Shown one piece after another: positions 1 through 7,663 of a stretch of 64,000 nucleotides of DNA; the first letter of the stretch is position 1, and every line of letters begins with the position of its first letter. Below the pieces are notes generated by a model. That model saw nothing but the letters and a program-made list of their open reading frames with translations, had not been told where the DNA came from and made no database searches. Source of the stretch: Gordoniibacillus kamchatkensis (GTDB lineage Bacteria; Bacillota; Bacilli; Paenibacillales; NBRC-103111). A program made the position numbers and the translations under genes. Location: NCBI RefSeq assembly GCF_000829455.1, contig NZ_JXAK01000019.1:1-64000 (forward strand), read 5' to 3'.

Positions 1-98
1 AAGTAACTGCGTGAACTAAGGAACCGCCGTATACCGAACGGTACGTACGGTGGTGTGGGAGGTCGGCTACTCAACTAATGGGTAGCCTCCTACCCGAT
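1..98 (+). mobile_element. 3' end of a group II intron (domains V and VI)
   Basis: Positions 22-54 fold as a domain V hairpin: ACCGCCGT (23-30) pairs with ACGGTGGT (47-54), with an upper stem UACC/GGUA. A domain VI stem follows, GGCTAC (65-70) with GTAGCC (82-87), holding a CTAAT stretch that can supply the branch-point A. The intron probably ends near the CCGAT at 94-98, which resembles the end of many Bacillus-type group II introns. The reverse transcriptase and the rest of the ribozyme would lie upstream of the window. Orientation is forward, the same as the coat genes that follow. The exact 3' boundary is inferred. Confidence 0.75.
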
Positions 99-303
99 TT
101 TTTGCGCGATTTTCGCGATTTTCGCGTTGGCGGCTGTTCCTTCGTCCCGATCCTCGCGAGCTTTTGCCCTTTATGTGCATGTACGTAATTTAGGCGGATT
201 TCCATAGCAAAATGCCTCATTCTTTTTTTGCGGGTTAAGCATCTGATATTTTAAACGTGCAGTTTATGAAGAAAACGTAAATCCCCGGAAGAGAGGGCAT
301 GCA
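99..303. other. Leader between the intron and the coat gene
   Basis: No gene is visible. Just after the intron a 9-base unit CGCGATTTT is repeated twice in tandem (105-113 and 114-122), followed by a further CGCG. A purine-rich ribosome site (AGAGAGGG, 289-296) precedes the start codon at 304. No convincing sigma-A promoter was found. A sporulation sigma-factor promoter is possible given the downstream genes but could not be placed. Confidence 0.4.
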
Positions 304-1332
304 ATGCGAGATAACCGCGAGCTGGTCGAACTTTTGCACAATTTCGGTATGAATCCCGCCGGTATCGAGACGGTCAAGAGGGGGGTATATCGGGTCACAG
401 CCCCGGACGGAGAGCTGTATTGTTTAAAAAGAATGGGCATGCCGACAGCGCAGCTGGTTTGGATGGACAGCGTATTGCTGGCTATGCGCCAAACAGGGTT
501 TCGTTCCGCAGCCTGGCGCGATCCTTCTTCCGCCTACGGCAAAACCCTATACGCGTGTCGATCGGGGCAGTCTGTGCCGTATATATTGACTCCGTGGCTG
601 ACCGGAACGGTCCCGTCCTCAAACTCGCTGCAACAATTGTACGCATGCGCGCAGACGCTGGCGAGGTTTCATCGCAGCGGGCAGGCGTTAAACATTGCGC
701 GCAAGGGCAGCGTCGATTGGCTGGGCCAATGGCCGAAGCTGCTCAAAGCCCGGTTCGAATTGATGGAACGCAGCATTCGGAACGTTCAGCGGGGCAAACC
801 GTCCAATCCGTTCGAATCGCTCTTGCAGGAGCATGGCACATGGCTGCTGGAACGGGGGCGGCAAGCGCTGCGTCTCGTCGACAACAAGCGCTATCGGCAG
901 CTTTGCCGAGCCGCGAAACAGTCGAATGCGGTGTTATGCCATGCCGACAGCGGCCCGAACAACTTCGTGCTGACCGGCGACGGACCGGCCTTGATCGACT
1001 TCGAATCGATGAGGTACGATTTGCGGATTTTCGATTTGTACCGGCTCATTCGGCTCGCTTCAAAGAAGAACGGCTGGAGCCCGCTGGCCGCGCGCACGAT
1101 CGTTGACGGGTACACATCGGCTTCGGGTTCCGGTTTGGCCGATGCCGAGCTCGATTTGCTCAAAGCATGGCTGCTTTTTCCGCAAAAAGCTTACCGGGCG
1201 ATACGCAAGTATGACAGAGCCGACACTGCCTCTCGCCGGCGCCTCAGTAGCAAGCTGACGAAGGGTATCCATGGAGAACAGCCGATCGCCGAATTTCTGG
1301 AGCAATTCATCGAATCCCACGGCATGGAGTGA
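304..1332 (+). CDS. CotS-like spore coat protein (kinase-fold family)
   Basis: The 342-residue protein belongs to the CotS/YutH group of aminoglycoside-phosphotransferase-fold proteins found in spore coats. A kinase-like N-lobe contains the CLKRM segment near residue 40. The C-lobe contains a Brenner-like motif HADSGPNN near residue 217 followed by ALIDFES. It ends with the family's typical tail containing LFPQKAYR. The ATG at 304 follows AGAGAGGG with 7-base spacing. The stop overlaps the ribosome site of the next gene, a glycosyltransferase, matching the pairing of cotS with cotSA in Bacillus subtilis. Whether it has kinase activity cannot be told from sequence. Expression late in sporulation is expected from the family. 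Confidence 0.8.
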   Translation: MRDNRELVELLHNFGMNPAGIETVKRGVYRVTAPDGELYCLKRMGMPTAQLVWMDSVLLAMRQTGFRSAAWRDPSSAYGKTLYACRSGQSVPYILTPWLTGTVPSSNSLQQLYACAQTLARFHRSGQALNIARKGSVDWLGQWPKLLKARFELMERSIRNVQRGKPSNPFESLLQEHGTWLLERGRQALRLVDNKRYRQLCRAAKQSNAVLCHADSGPNNFVLTGDGPALIDFESMRYDLRIFDLYRLIRLASKKNGWSPLAARTIVDGYTSASGSGLADAELDLLKAWLLFPQKAYRAIRKYDRADTASRRRLSSKLTKGIHGEQPIAEFLEQFIESHGME

Positions 1333-1337
1333 TTCCA

Positions 1338-2492
1338 ATGAAACTTTGGGTGATGACAGGCGAATATGCCCCGGTAATTATCGGGGGACTAGGGGTCGTT
1401 GCGACGAATCTAACCAAATATTTGGCCGAGTCGGTTTCGGATATTCTCGTCCTTGCCATCTGCCGAACGCCGCACATTGAAATAGAGCGCCAAGACAACG
1501 CCAAAATAATCCGTTTTCCCAGAGGCTCGCGATACTTCCTGGCTTCGAAGCAAAAATTTGCCTACAGTCCGATCGCCGGCTGGTTAAAAAAACACGGCTA
1601 CGAGCGCCCCGATCTGATTCATATCCACAGCGTCGAATTTACCCCGCTCGCCGCATATTATAAAAAAACATATAACGTTCCAGTCGTGTACACGTGCCAT
1701 TCCCTCGTCCGTCTGGAGAAAAAATCGCCGCTGCGCGAGCGTGTCGCCAAGCGGCAGGAGAGGCTGCTGGAGACGAGCGACCGTATTGTCGTACCGAGCG
1801 AGTGGGAGCGCGAGCAAATGGAGGACATTTACCCGTTTGCCCGGGGAAAGGTGGAAGTGATCCACAACGGCGTGCGTATTGCGGAAGCAGCGGAGGTCAG
1901 CAGCAGCAGCAGCAAAAGCGAGAAGCGGTTATTGTTCGTCGGAAGGCTCATTCCATCCAAAGGGATTGAAGAACTGCTGCATGCGGTAGCTTTGCTGCGC
2001 CGCAAACACCCGGCGATCAGCCTCGACATTGTCGGGACCGGTTCGGAGAGCTATATGGATTTCTTGAAAACGAAGGCGGCTAAGCTCGGAATTGCCCGCC
2101 AGGTCCGCTGGCTGGGCTATATGGACCCGGACAAAGTGCAGAAATTGTACAAATCTTACGGTGCGGTCGTCGTACCGAGCCGGCTGGAATCGTTCGGGTT
2201 GGTCGCGCTAGAGGCGATGGCTAACGGGGTGCCGCTTGTGTCCACTTGTTCCGGCGGCCTATCGGATTTTGTCAACAAAGATGTGGCGGAAATCATCCCG
2301 AAAGTGGAAACGGTCCGAATCGCCGCAGCTGTGAAACGGATGTGGAAAAAGAAAGATTTGACGAGACTGAGGGTGGAAGAAGGCTTGAAAACGGCCGCGA
2401 ACTTCGAATGGGCGGAAATTTCCAAGCAGTACCAGCAGCTCTTTTCCCAAATTGTAGCGGTGAATGAGGTGGACGAAAGTGACAGGATCTAG
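1338..2492 (+). CDS. Glycosyltransferase family 4 (CotSA-like)
   Basis: A GT-B-fold glycosyltransferase of about 384 residues. The N-terminal acceptor domain begins MKLWVMTGEYAPVIIGG with a glycine-rich loop. The C-terminal nucleotide-sugar domain holds LLFVGRLIPSKGIEELL and the donor-binding signature ESFGLVALEAMANG. The ATG at 1338 is preferred over the upstream GTG at 1329 because GGAG (1325-1328) lies 9 bases before it. It starts just after the CotS-like gene and is probably co-transcribed with it and the following kinase-like gene. In B. subtilis the equivalent CotSA is a spore coat component, so a role in coat or spore-surface glycosylation is likely. The donor and acceptor are unknown. 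Confidence 0.82.
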   Translation: MKLWVMTGEYAPVIIGGLGVVATNLTKYLAESVSDILVLAICRTPHIEIERQDNAKIIRFPRGSRYFLASKQKFAYSPIAGWLKKHGYERPDLIHIHSVEFTPLAAYYKKTYNVPVVYTCHSLVRLEKKSPLRERVAKRQERLLETSDRIVVPSEWEREQMEDIYPFARGKVEVIHNGVRIAEAAEVSSSSSKSEKRLLFVGRLIPSKGIEELLHAVALLRRKHPAISLDIVGTGSESYMDFLKTKAAKLGIARQVRWLGYMDPDKVQKLYKSYGAVVVPSRLESFGLVALEAMANGVPLVSTCSGGLSDFVNKDVAEIIPKVETVRIAAAVKRMWKKKDLTRLRVEEGLKTAANFEWAEISKQYQQLFSQIVAVNEVDESDRI

Positions 2493-3279
2493 GTGGAAGC
2501 TTGAGCGTATGTGGAAAGCGAAACCCCAAGGATCCGTCTGGGTTGTGAAAGATGCAGGCGGAAGCCGCGGATATTTCAAATTTGCGGTACCGGAACAGTG
2601 GCATTATTCCGGGACGATGGTTGCCAACGAAATCATTGCCGCCGAGTTGGCGCGAAAGGTCGGAATTCCTGTCGTCGTCCTGGAACACGCCGAGCTAGCA
2701 GGACCTGACGGCGTCGTACGCCGCGGCATCGTATCGAGGGAAGCCGCGGCGCGGGAAGTGATTACGTGGAAAGACGCAAGCGCCGAAGTGCGGAGCAGGC
2801 CCGGCAAATACGTGAAGAACTTGGGTAAGCTGCGGGGGCTCGTCGTATTCGACGCCTGGATTATGAATATGGACAGGGCGACGGGCAAAAATCTGATCCT
2901 GTATCGCAACAGTCCGAACGAGAAATATAACTGGTATTTGATCGATCACGGCTTGACGCTGTACGGATCTCCTTATAAATGGGAAAAATATCCGTACGGT
3001 TCGGAATATTGGAATCAATTGTGGCGCTATTACCACGTCCCCAAAGGACTGCTGCGGCTTCAATCGTCGGGGGTTAAGCTGGAGCCTATGCTGCGCAAAA
3101 TCGAAGCTGTCAGCAAAGCGGATATCGTGAGCATCGTCGATGGCGTGCCGGGGCAGTTTTTGCCGGTGGCGCAGCGGGACTTTATCGTAACTATGCTGAC
3201 GGACCGGCAAAAAGAGCTGCGCGGCATTATCCAGCGGTGGCTCGAGTATAAAGGGACAAAGGAATTCGGGCGCAAATAA
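2479..3279 (+). CDS. HipA-like kinase family protein
   Basis: About 266 residues. It resembles the HipA-like (HipA_2) kinase family: an N-terminal YFKFAVPEQ segment would hold the ATP-binding lysine, and MNMDRATGKNLIL followed by WYLIDHGLTLYG gives the catalytic and metal-binding Asp regions (N-M-D-R and I-D-H). The frame stays open back to an ATG at 2464 inside the previous gene, but AGGTGG at 2468-2473 is well placed for the GTG at 2479, so that start is preferred. It overlaps the glycosyltransferase by 14 bases, implying translational coupling. A strong hairpin terminator follows. No HipB-type antitoxin is present, so a toxin role is not supported; the substrate is unknown. Confidence 0.65.
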   Translation: MTGSRWKLERMWKAKPQGSVWVVKDAGGSRGYFKFAVPEQWHYSGTMVANEIIAAELARKVGIPVVVLEHAELAGPDGVVRRGIVSREAAAREVITWKDASAEVRSRPGKYVKNLGKLRGLVVFDAWIMNMDRATGKNLILYRNSPNEKYNWYLIDHGLTLYGSPYKWEKYPYGSEYWNQLWRYYHVPKGLLRLQSSGVKLEPMLRKIEAVSKADIVSIVDGVPGQFLPVAQRDFIVTMLTDRQKELRGIIQRWLEYKGTKEFGRK

Positions 3280-3285
3280 GCAACC

Positions 3286-3330
3286 AACTCCCCATGATCG
3301 CATACTAAGCGGTCATGGGGAGTTCTTTTG
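3286..3330 (+). terminator. Rho-independent terminator of the coat-like operon
   Basis: A 15-bp stem pairs AACTCCCCATGATCG (3286-3300) with CGGTCATGGGGAGTT (3310-3324), with a 9-base loop and then a short T-rich stretch. Confidence 0.85.
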
Positions 3331-3340
3331 TTGGCACGGA

Positions 3341-3369
3341 TTGACTTATGGCACAATTTACGATAAGAT
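3341..3369 (+). promoter_or_regulatory. Candidate sigma-A promoter
   Basis: TTGACT (3341-3346) and TAAGAT (3364-3369) are spaced by 17 bases. They lie between the terminator and the gene at 3440, in an AT-rich leader with a repeated AAGTAATT. Confidence 0.5.
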
Positions 3370-3439
3370 GAATCAGGTATTTAGTAAATAAGTAATTAAG
3401 TAATTTAGTGATTTTATAAAAAAGAAAGAAGGAGCAGCA

Positions 3440-3919
3440 ATGAAAATACCTACTTCCTTGAAGCATAAGCCTGTTGTCGTGTCGGAAAACTACGGGCAGG
3501 TTGACGGCCGCTTCGCCGGGAACACCGATGCGAAAGGTCTATCCCTGGGATTGGCCCAATGGAACGATAGAGGAAAAGTCGATATTTCCGCCAAAGTATG
3601 GAGATACACGGGGGAAAAATGGTCCAGACAGTCGGAGGAGCTGCCTCTTCATCGCGTGCTCGATTTGTCCATTTTGATTTGCCGGGCGGTGGCGCACTTC
3701 CGCGAAGCTTACAGATACGAGCATTTATACGATCCGCAGAAGCCTGTCATCGACCGGATTGGACTGCAAGGGGATGCGATGACCGTGGCGGTGTGCACGG
3801 ACAACGACAAAATCAATGAAGATATCAAGCTGTTCAGCCAAGCGCTGAGCAATGACGACGAGATGATCTCCGAACGGCTGCGCACGTTGTCGAAAATTTT
3901 AAAAGAGATGGGGTACTGA
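3440..3919 (+). CDS. DUF6530-like conserved hypothetical protein
   Basis: The 159-residue soluble protein resembles the DUF6530 family, recognised from the opening MKIPTSLKHKPVVVSENY, the central GLSLGLAQWNDRGKVDIS and the ending SKILKEMGY. There is no signal peptide or membrane segment. It has its own promoter candidate and an AAGGAG ribosome site 5-6 bases before the ATG. Family function is unknown. It is followed after about 50 bases by the GIY-YIG-like gene, which may be co-transcribed. The domain name is from memory of the family pattern. Confidence 0.65.
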   Translation: MKIPTSLKHKPVVVSENYGQVDGRFAGNTDAKGLSLGLAQWNDRGKVDISAKVWRYTGEKWSRQSEELPLHRVLDLSILICRAVAHFREAYRYEHLYDPQKPVIDRIGLQGDAMTVAVCTDNDKINEDIKLFSQALSNDDEMISERLRTLSKILKEMGY

Positions 3920-3967
3920 TGTATTTTCCGGTCGGCAGCTGAGACGATAGCGAAAGGAGTGGATGAA

Positions 3968-4333
3968 ATGGACAAAAATAAGCGAAAAGAACTTTTGGAG
4001 GCATACAAGCAAATTAAAACCTACATGGGCGTAATCCAAATAACCAACAAAGCCAACGGCAAAATTTACGTAGACAGCTACCCCAATCTGAAAAACAAAT
4101 GGTTGACGCTGCAGATTCAATTGGATATGGGAAAGTTCGCGAATGCCCGGCTGCAACAAGATTGGAAGGCGTTCGGGCGCGAAGCATTCGCCTATGAGGT
4201 GCTGGAGCAGAAAGAAACCGACGAAATAACCGACATGCGTTGGGAGCTTAAGCAAATGGAGAAGCCGTGGCTGGAAAAGCTGCAGCCCTACGGTGACAGA
4301 GGATATAACAAGCCGCCGAAACCCGTCAATTGA
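3968..4333 (+). CDS. GIY-YIG-like protein, catalytic residues degenerate
   Basis: A 121-residue protein with a GIY-YIG fold pattern: GVIQITNKANGKIYVDSYPNLK aligns with the usual GVYxI...GKIYVGSSxNL. The first motif reads GVI (residues 21-23) instead of GVY/GIY and the second YVD (34-36) instead of YVG/YIG, so nuclease activity is doubtful. The ATG at 3968 is preferred over the GTG at 3959 because AAGGAG (3954-3959) lies 8 bases before it. Similar small proteins are common in Bacilli without known function. A hairpin terminator follows. Confidence 0.65.
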   Translation: MDKNKRKELLEAYKQIKTYMGVIQITNKANGKIYVDSYPNLKNKWLTLQIQLDMGKFANARLQQDWKAFGREAFAYEVLEQKETDEITDMRWELKQMEKPWLEKLQPYGDRGYNKPPKPVN

Positions 4334-4350
4334 TAGGATTGGCGGGTTTC
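4319..4350 (+). terminator. Hairpin terminator
   Basis: AAACCCGTCAAT (4319-4330) pairs with ATTGGCGGGTTT (4338-4349). The T-tract after it is interrupted (TTTCTCGATTT), so it may be weak. Confidence 0.6.
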
Positions 4351-4467
4351 TCGATTTGGAAAATGCAGCAGCGCGGTTTTACGGTGTGGCATATTTGGGG
4401 GCATCGCTTTTTTAAAATGTAACTTTGTTCTTATCACACGGTGCCGCCGATTATGTTATTGTAATAT

Positions 4468-4481
4468 TGACAACGCTTCCA
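4468..4481 (+). promoter_or_regulatory. Candidate CcpA-binding cre box
   Basis: TGACAACGCTTCCA matches the Bacillus cre consensus TGWAANCGNTNWCA at 12 of 14 positions. It lies 52 bases before the AraC start at 4534, just downstream of an AT-rich TAATATT stretch that could be a -10 region. Confidence 0.45.
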
Positions 4482-4533
4482 AACACGTGCCGGTTCGAGA
4501 TTTCCACGACCAAAGAGATTGGAGTGTATCGGA

Positions 4534-5418
4534 ATGAAGGTGTATGAAGCGGTCGATTTCATCAATCGTCATGAAAAAATCGCGCTAAGCAAACATGCGA
4601 ATCATTTGCAGGAGCCGGAGCATACCCACACCTTTTTCGAGCTTGTGTACATTTGGTCCGGTTCGGGCACGCAGCAGGTCAATGCCCAATCTTACGACGT
4701 GCAGCGGGGAGATTTGCTGTTCATGAATGTCGGCGACCGCCATTCCTTTCAGGCAGGCCCTGATTTTACTTACATGAACGTGCTGTTTGAACCGGACTTT
4801 TTGAGCGAGCAGCTGACCGCAGCGGAGGCCGCGCACAATTTGCTGTCCTTGCAGCTGTTTCAGGAGTTTCATGCCAAGCTGAACAAGCCGATGCCGGTCG
4901 TGGCTTTTCGCGGCAAACGGATGGTGGAAATCGAAGAGCTGCTGGAGACGATGTACCGCGAATACGAGGAGAAGCGGAGCGGCTACCGCGCCATGCTGAA
5001 AGGCTACGCCACGCTGCTGCTGGCCATGGCGTTCAGGACGATGCAGGATCATTTGCACAGTTCCGGCCTGAACGGCGCCTACCACATGCTCCCGCAGCTG
5101 CTCACCTACATCGAGCAGCATTACGACGGCCGCATTACGCTGCAGGACTTGGCCAAGCAAAGCTACTACTCTCCGTATTACATCAGCAAAGTTTTTGTGG
5201 AGTGCCTCGGCTTTACGTTTACGGAATACGTGCAGCAAATTCGGCTGCGGGAAGCGAAGCGCAAGCTGCTGGAGACGGCCGACACCGTCGAAGCGATCGG
5301 GCGCAGCGTAGGCTACGCCGACAAGACGCAGTTTTTCCGGCTCTTCAAGCAGGCGTTTGGCATGACCCCGCAGCAGCTGCGAAAGATGGGGAGGTCGACG
5401 GACTTCCATAGTAAATGA
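4534..5418 (+). CDS. AraC-family regulator with cupin sensor domain
   Basis: A 294-residue regulator. An N-terminal cupin-like sugar-sensing domain contains HTHTFFELVYIWSG and GDLLFMNVGDRHSF. The C-terminal AraC DNA-binding domain has two helix-turn-helix motifs (LQDLAKQSYYSPYYISKVF and AIGRSVGYADKTQFFRLFK) and ends with TPQQLRKM. The ATG at 4534 is preferred to the TTG at 4519 because GGAG (4521-4524) is spaced 9 bases from it. The gene stands alone, with a convergent AT-rich operon downstream, so its target is not obvious from context. The cre-like box upstream suggests carbon catabolite control. Confidence 0.85.
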   Translation: MKVYEAVDFINRHEKIALSKHANHLQEPEHTHTFFELVYIWSGSGTQQVNAQSYDVQRGDLLFMNVGDRHSFQAGPDFTYMNVLFEPDFLSEQLTAAEAAHNLLSLQLFQEFHAKLNKPMPVVAFRGKRMVEIEELLETMYREYEEKRSGYRAMLKGYATLLLAMAFRTMQDHLHSSGLNGAYHMLPQLLTYIEQHYDGRITLQDLAKQSYYSPYYISKVFVECLGFTFTEYVQQIRLREAKRKLLETADTVEAIGRSVGYADKTQFFRLFKQAFGMTPQQLRKMGRSTDFHSK

Positions 5419-5492
5419 TGCCACACTGTCCATATGAACGTAGGCAGCCGCCATTCGAACTGGAAAACCTCAAGCCTTCCTCGATTTCCGGA

Positions 5493-6422
5493 TCACCTAT
5501 TTCGCGGATGTACATCTTTAGCTGTAGATAGCAAGCCTAAGCCTTCAATGTTTACGGCCGAATCCTGGAACAAGATGTCTCCTACATGCAAGTGCTGTAT
5601 CTCACCTATTACCTTCTTTAATTTAACAAAGACATTGTCTTTCCTAATCACAATGGTATCGTCATAAATAAATGCAATTTGAAGGTTTTTGTAACCATCG
5701 ATTTTCGAGAACAGGTAAGCGTTAGTAACGAGCTCTGCATCCAACACTGTAAATTTATGTCCATTATATCTGAAATAAGCTCCTTGTGACTTGAGACCGA
5801 ACGCTTTAATCCGTCTTACTGTAACCTCGGCATCATCTTTAAAATCAATTATTTTATCTTCATCTTTTCTGGAGTAATAGCTCGTTGACTCGGCTTGATT
5901 CCGCTTTTGGGGCGTAAAATTGTTTGCCAACGCCAAATTAAACGCATCAGATTCAGCCATAAACGACAGTTGATAAAGCAACCCCAAATCTATATCCGGC
6001 GTCAGATCAATTTCGATTTGTTCAATCGTCTCGCCCGTGTCGATTCCATCATCCATAATATGACACGTGGCACCTGCCTTCTTATTGAATAAGAGGGCTC
6101 CGTTAATCGGACTATTCCCTCTTAACTCCGGTAATAGAGAAGGATGGATATTGATAAAAAGTTGACCGGCTTTTTTGATCTTTGAAACGGGCAATATATA
6201 GGGGCAACCATTGGAAATCAAAATATCAAAATCGAGCTTGGCCAAATCGTTGATAAATTCTTGTTTGTTGCGCAGAAGCTTGTAATCTATATTCCTTACG
6301 GATAACTCCTTGGCCAAAGACGAACTTTGAACACAATAGATTTGTTTGACGTCAAATTCCTTGGAATTCATAATTTCTTTCAAAACGTTGAAACGATTAC
6401 CGACAAAAACGACTTCCTTCAT
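5493..6422 (-). CDS. Formyltransferase family protein (sugar N-formyltransferase type)
   Basis: A 309-residue protein with the N10-formyltetrahydrofolate-dependent formyltransferase core. The triad Asn91, His93 and Asp128 is visible in NIHPSLLPELRG and DDGIDTG. The start at 6422 removes an unsupported N-terminal extension and keeps a GGGTGAT ribosome site upstream. It is probably not methionyl-tRNA formyltransferase: the N-terminus is divergent, it lacks the full fmt C-terminal region and def/fmt neighbours, and it sits 16 bases after a WbqC-family gene. Transfer of formyl to an amino-sugar nucleotide for surface polysaccharide or S-layer glycan is the likeliest role. The DNA is clearly AT-richer than its flanks, suggesting acquisition. 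Confidence 0.75.
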   Translation of the reverse strand: MKEVVFVGNRFNVLKEIMNSKEFDVKQIYCVQSSSLAKELSVRNIDYKLLRNKQEFINDLAKLDFDILISNGCPYILPVSKIKKAGQLFINIHPSLLPELRGNSPINGALLFNKKAGATCHIMDDGIDTGETIEQIEIDLTPDIDLGLLYQLSFMAESDAFNLALANNFTPQKRNQAESTSYYSRKDEDKIIDFKDDAEVTVRRIKAFGLKSQGAYFRYNGHKFTVLDAELVTNAYLFSKIDGYKNLQIAFIYDDTIVIRKDNVFVKLKKVIGEIQHLHVGDILFQDSAVNIEGLGLLSTAKDVHPRNR

Positions 6423-6438
6423 GTTATCACCCGCTTGT

Positions 6439-7152
6439 TCAAGTCTCCGATTCCAATGTGTATTGTTCAAGCATATTTCTTATATCCTCTTTCGAATTAA
6501 ACATTAATACATCCAGCATGGACAAACCGGGGATAAATTCATTTTTAAACTGAACATAGTGAGGAATGGACGGTTTTAAAAATGTCAACGCTAGATTTTC
6601 TTTTACAAAGGCTGCGGATTGGTGTTTTCCTCCGATCGGATTCATGTACATGTTCGCATTCAACTTTTTACAGATATCAATAACTTTGTATTGGCCTTTT
6701 GCCTCTTGATTATATGGCAAGCTTGACGAACGTATAAACTTTGTTTCAATACTCAAATATTCACTTACAAGTTTCAAACTATTCGAAATGAAATCGGCCA
6801 AATTCTTATTTTTGTAAAAGAGAATATCTTCGACTATCGGGAATATGTTTTCAAAAAAAGGAGCTTTTCCATATGAGTACTTAATAGTTTTAGCTAACTT
6901 GCTGCTGTTATCGCCAATTTCAATTTCGTTTATTTTCTTAAAACAGCTAGAAGCAACAAGATTAAGGGTAAATAAATGCTTCTTGCCTTGGATAAGTATA
7001 TAGTTTCTGTTGATCCATCCTCTATTGATGTAATTAGCATCATCGTAAATAACGAAAATATCAGATGCATGGATTAATTGGTAGTAACCGATATAAGGAA
7101 AAAGATATGGCTGCATGATTGCAATTTTTATTTCAAATACCTCCCGTCTCAC
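6439..7152 (-). CDS. WbqC-family protein
   Basis: About 230 residues. It is recognised by the N-terminal hallmark KIAIMQPYLFPYIGYYQLI and by YINRGWINRNYIL and NPIGGKHQ further on, as in the WbqC-like family found in O-antigen and S-layer glycan loci. Biochemical function is not established. It is the first gene of a two-gene reverse-strand operon with the formyltransferase. The start is unusual: the only standard upstream start is GTG at 7152, which lacks a ribosome site. GGGAGG lies 9 bases or so before an ATA codon (7131-7129), exactly where homologues have Met. Base composition is AT-rich like its partner. Confidence 0.75.
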   Translation of the reverse strand: MRREVFEIKIAIMQPYLFPYIGYYQLIHASDIFVIYDDANYINRGWINRNYILIQGKKHLFTLNLVASSCFKKINEIEIGDNSSKLAKTIKYSYGKAPFFENIFPIVEDILFYKNKNLADFISNSLKLVSEYLSIETKFIRSSSLPYNQEAKGQYKVIDICKKLNANMYMNPIGGKHQSAAFVKENLALTFLKPSIPHYVQFKNEFIPGLSMLDVLMFNSKEDIRNMLEQYTLESET

Positions 7153-7663
7153 AATGCATCAAAATATTAGCTTATCGTATGAGAGGTGAAATTGATTTGT
7201 AACGGCAGATCATCCATTATATATGTGCAGTAGCTCTCCTTTGAATTCTATTCCGATCTTTGGACGTCCCGGCGTTAATCCGGGGCGCTCGAGTCATTCT
7301 CAGACTCATGTCCGCTGCCTCCTTCATTTTCAAATACATAATGAAGACGAATAAGGGCTTTATTTTGAGAAATAACCTCGTACAAGCCTCTTGTTGGTCT
7401 TTTTTTGTTTTCGTCTGTTTCAGTGTCCGACTTTTAACGATTCTTGATGGGCATTTTGCCGCCGTAATAGCGGATTCAGACATGTCGAAACCCAAGAATA
7501 GCAATCTTGTTGTCGATTTTGGGCGAAGAGTGGACGATTTCTCCTTCTTTCCGTTTTTCCGCGTAAAACCCGATTTGTGTATTGATTTTTGTTTGTTTCG
7601 GAATAAAAATGGGTGTGAGTCCACAAACTCAAACATTTTGCAAAATGAATCGGAGGGTTGCAA
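7153..7663. other. Long non-coding stretch upstream of the ABC importer
   Basis: About 510 bases between the reverse WbqC operon and the forward binding-protein gene. No credible gene is present; open frames here have no family resemblance and poor ribosome sites. It should contain divergent promoters, but no strong -35/-10 pair or operator was recognised. The unusually long leader leaves room for regulator binding or leader RNA. Confidence 0.4.

Noticed and set aside
2479-3279. HipAB-type toxin-antitoxin system
   Set aside because: No small DNA-binding antitoxin gene precedes it; it is coupled to a glycosyltransferase instead.
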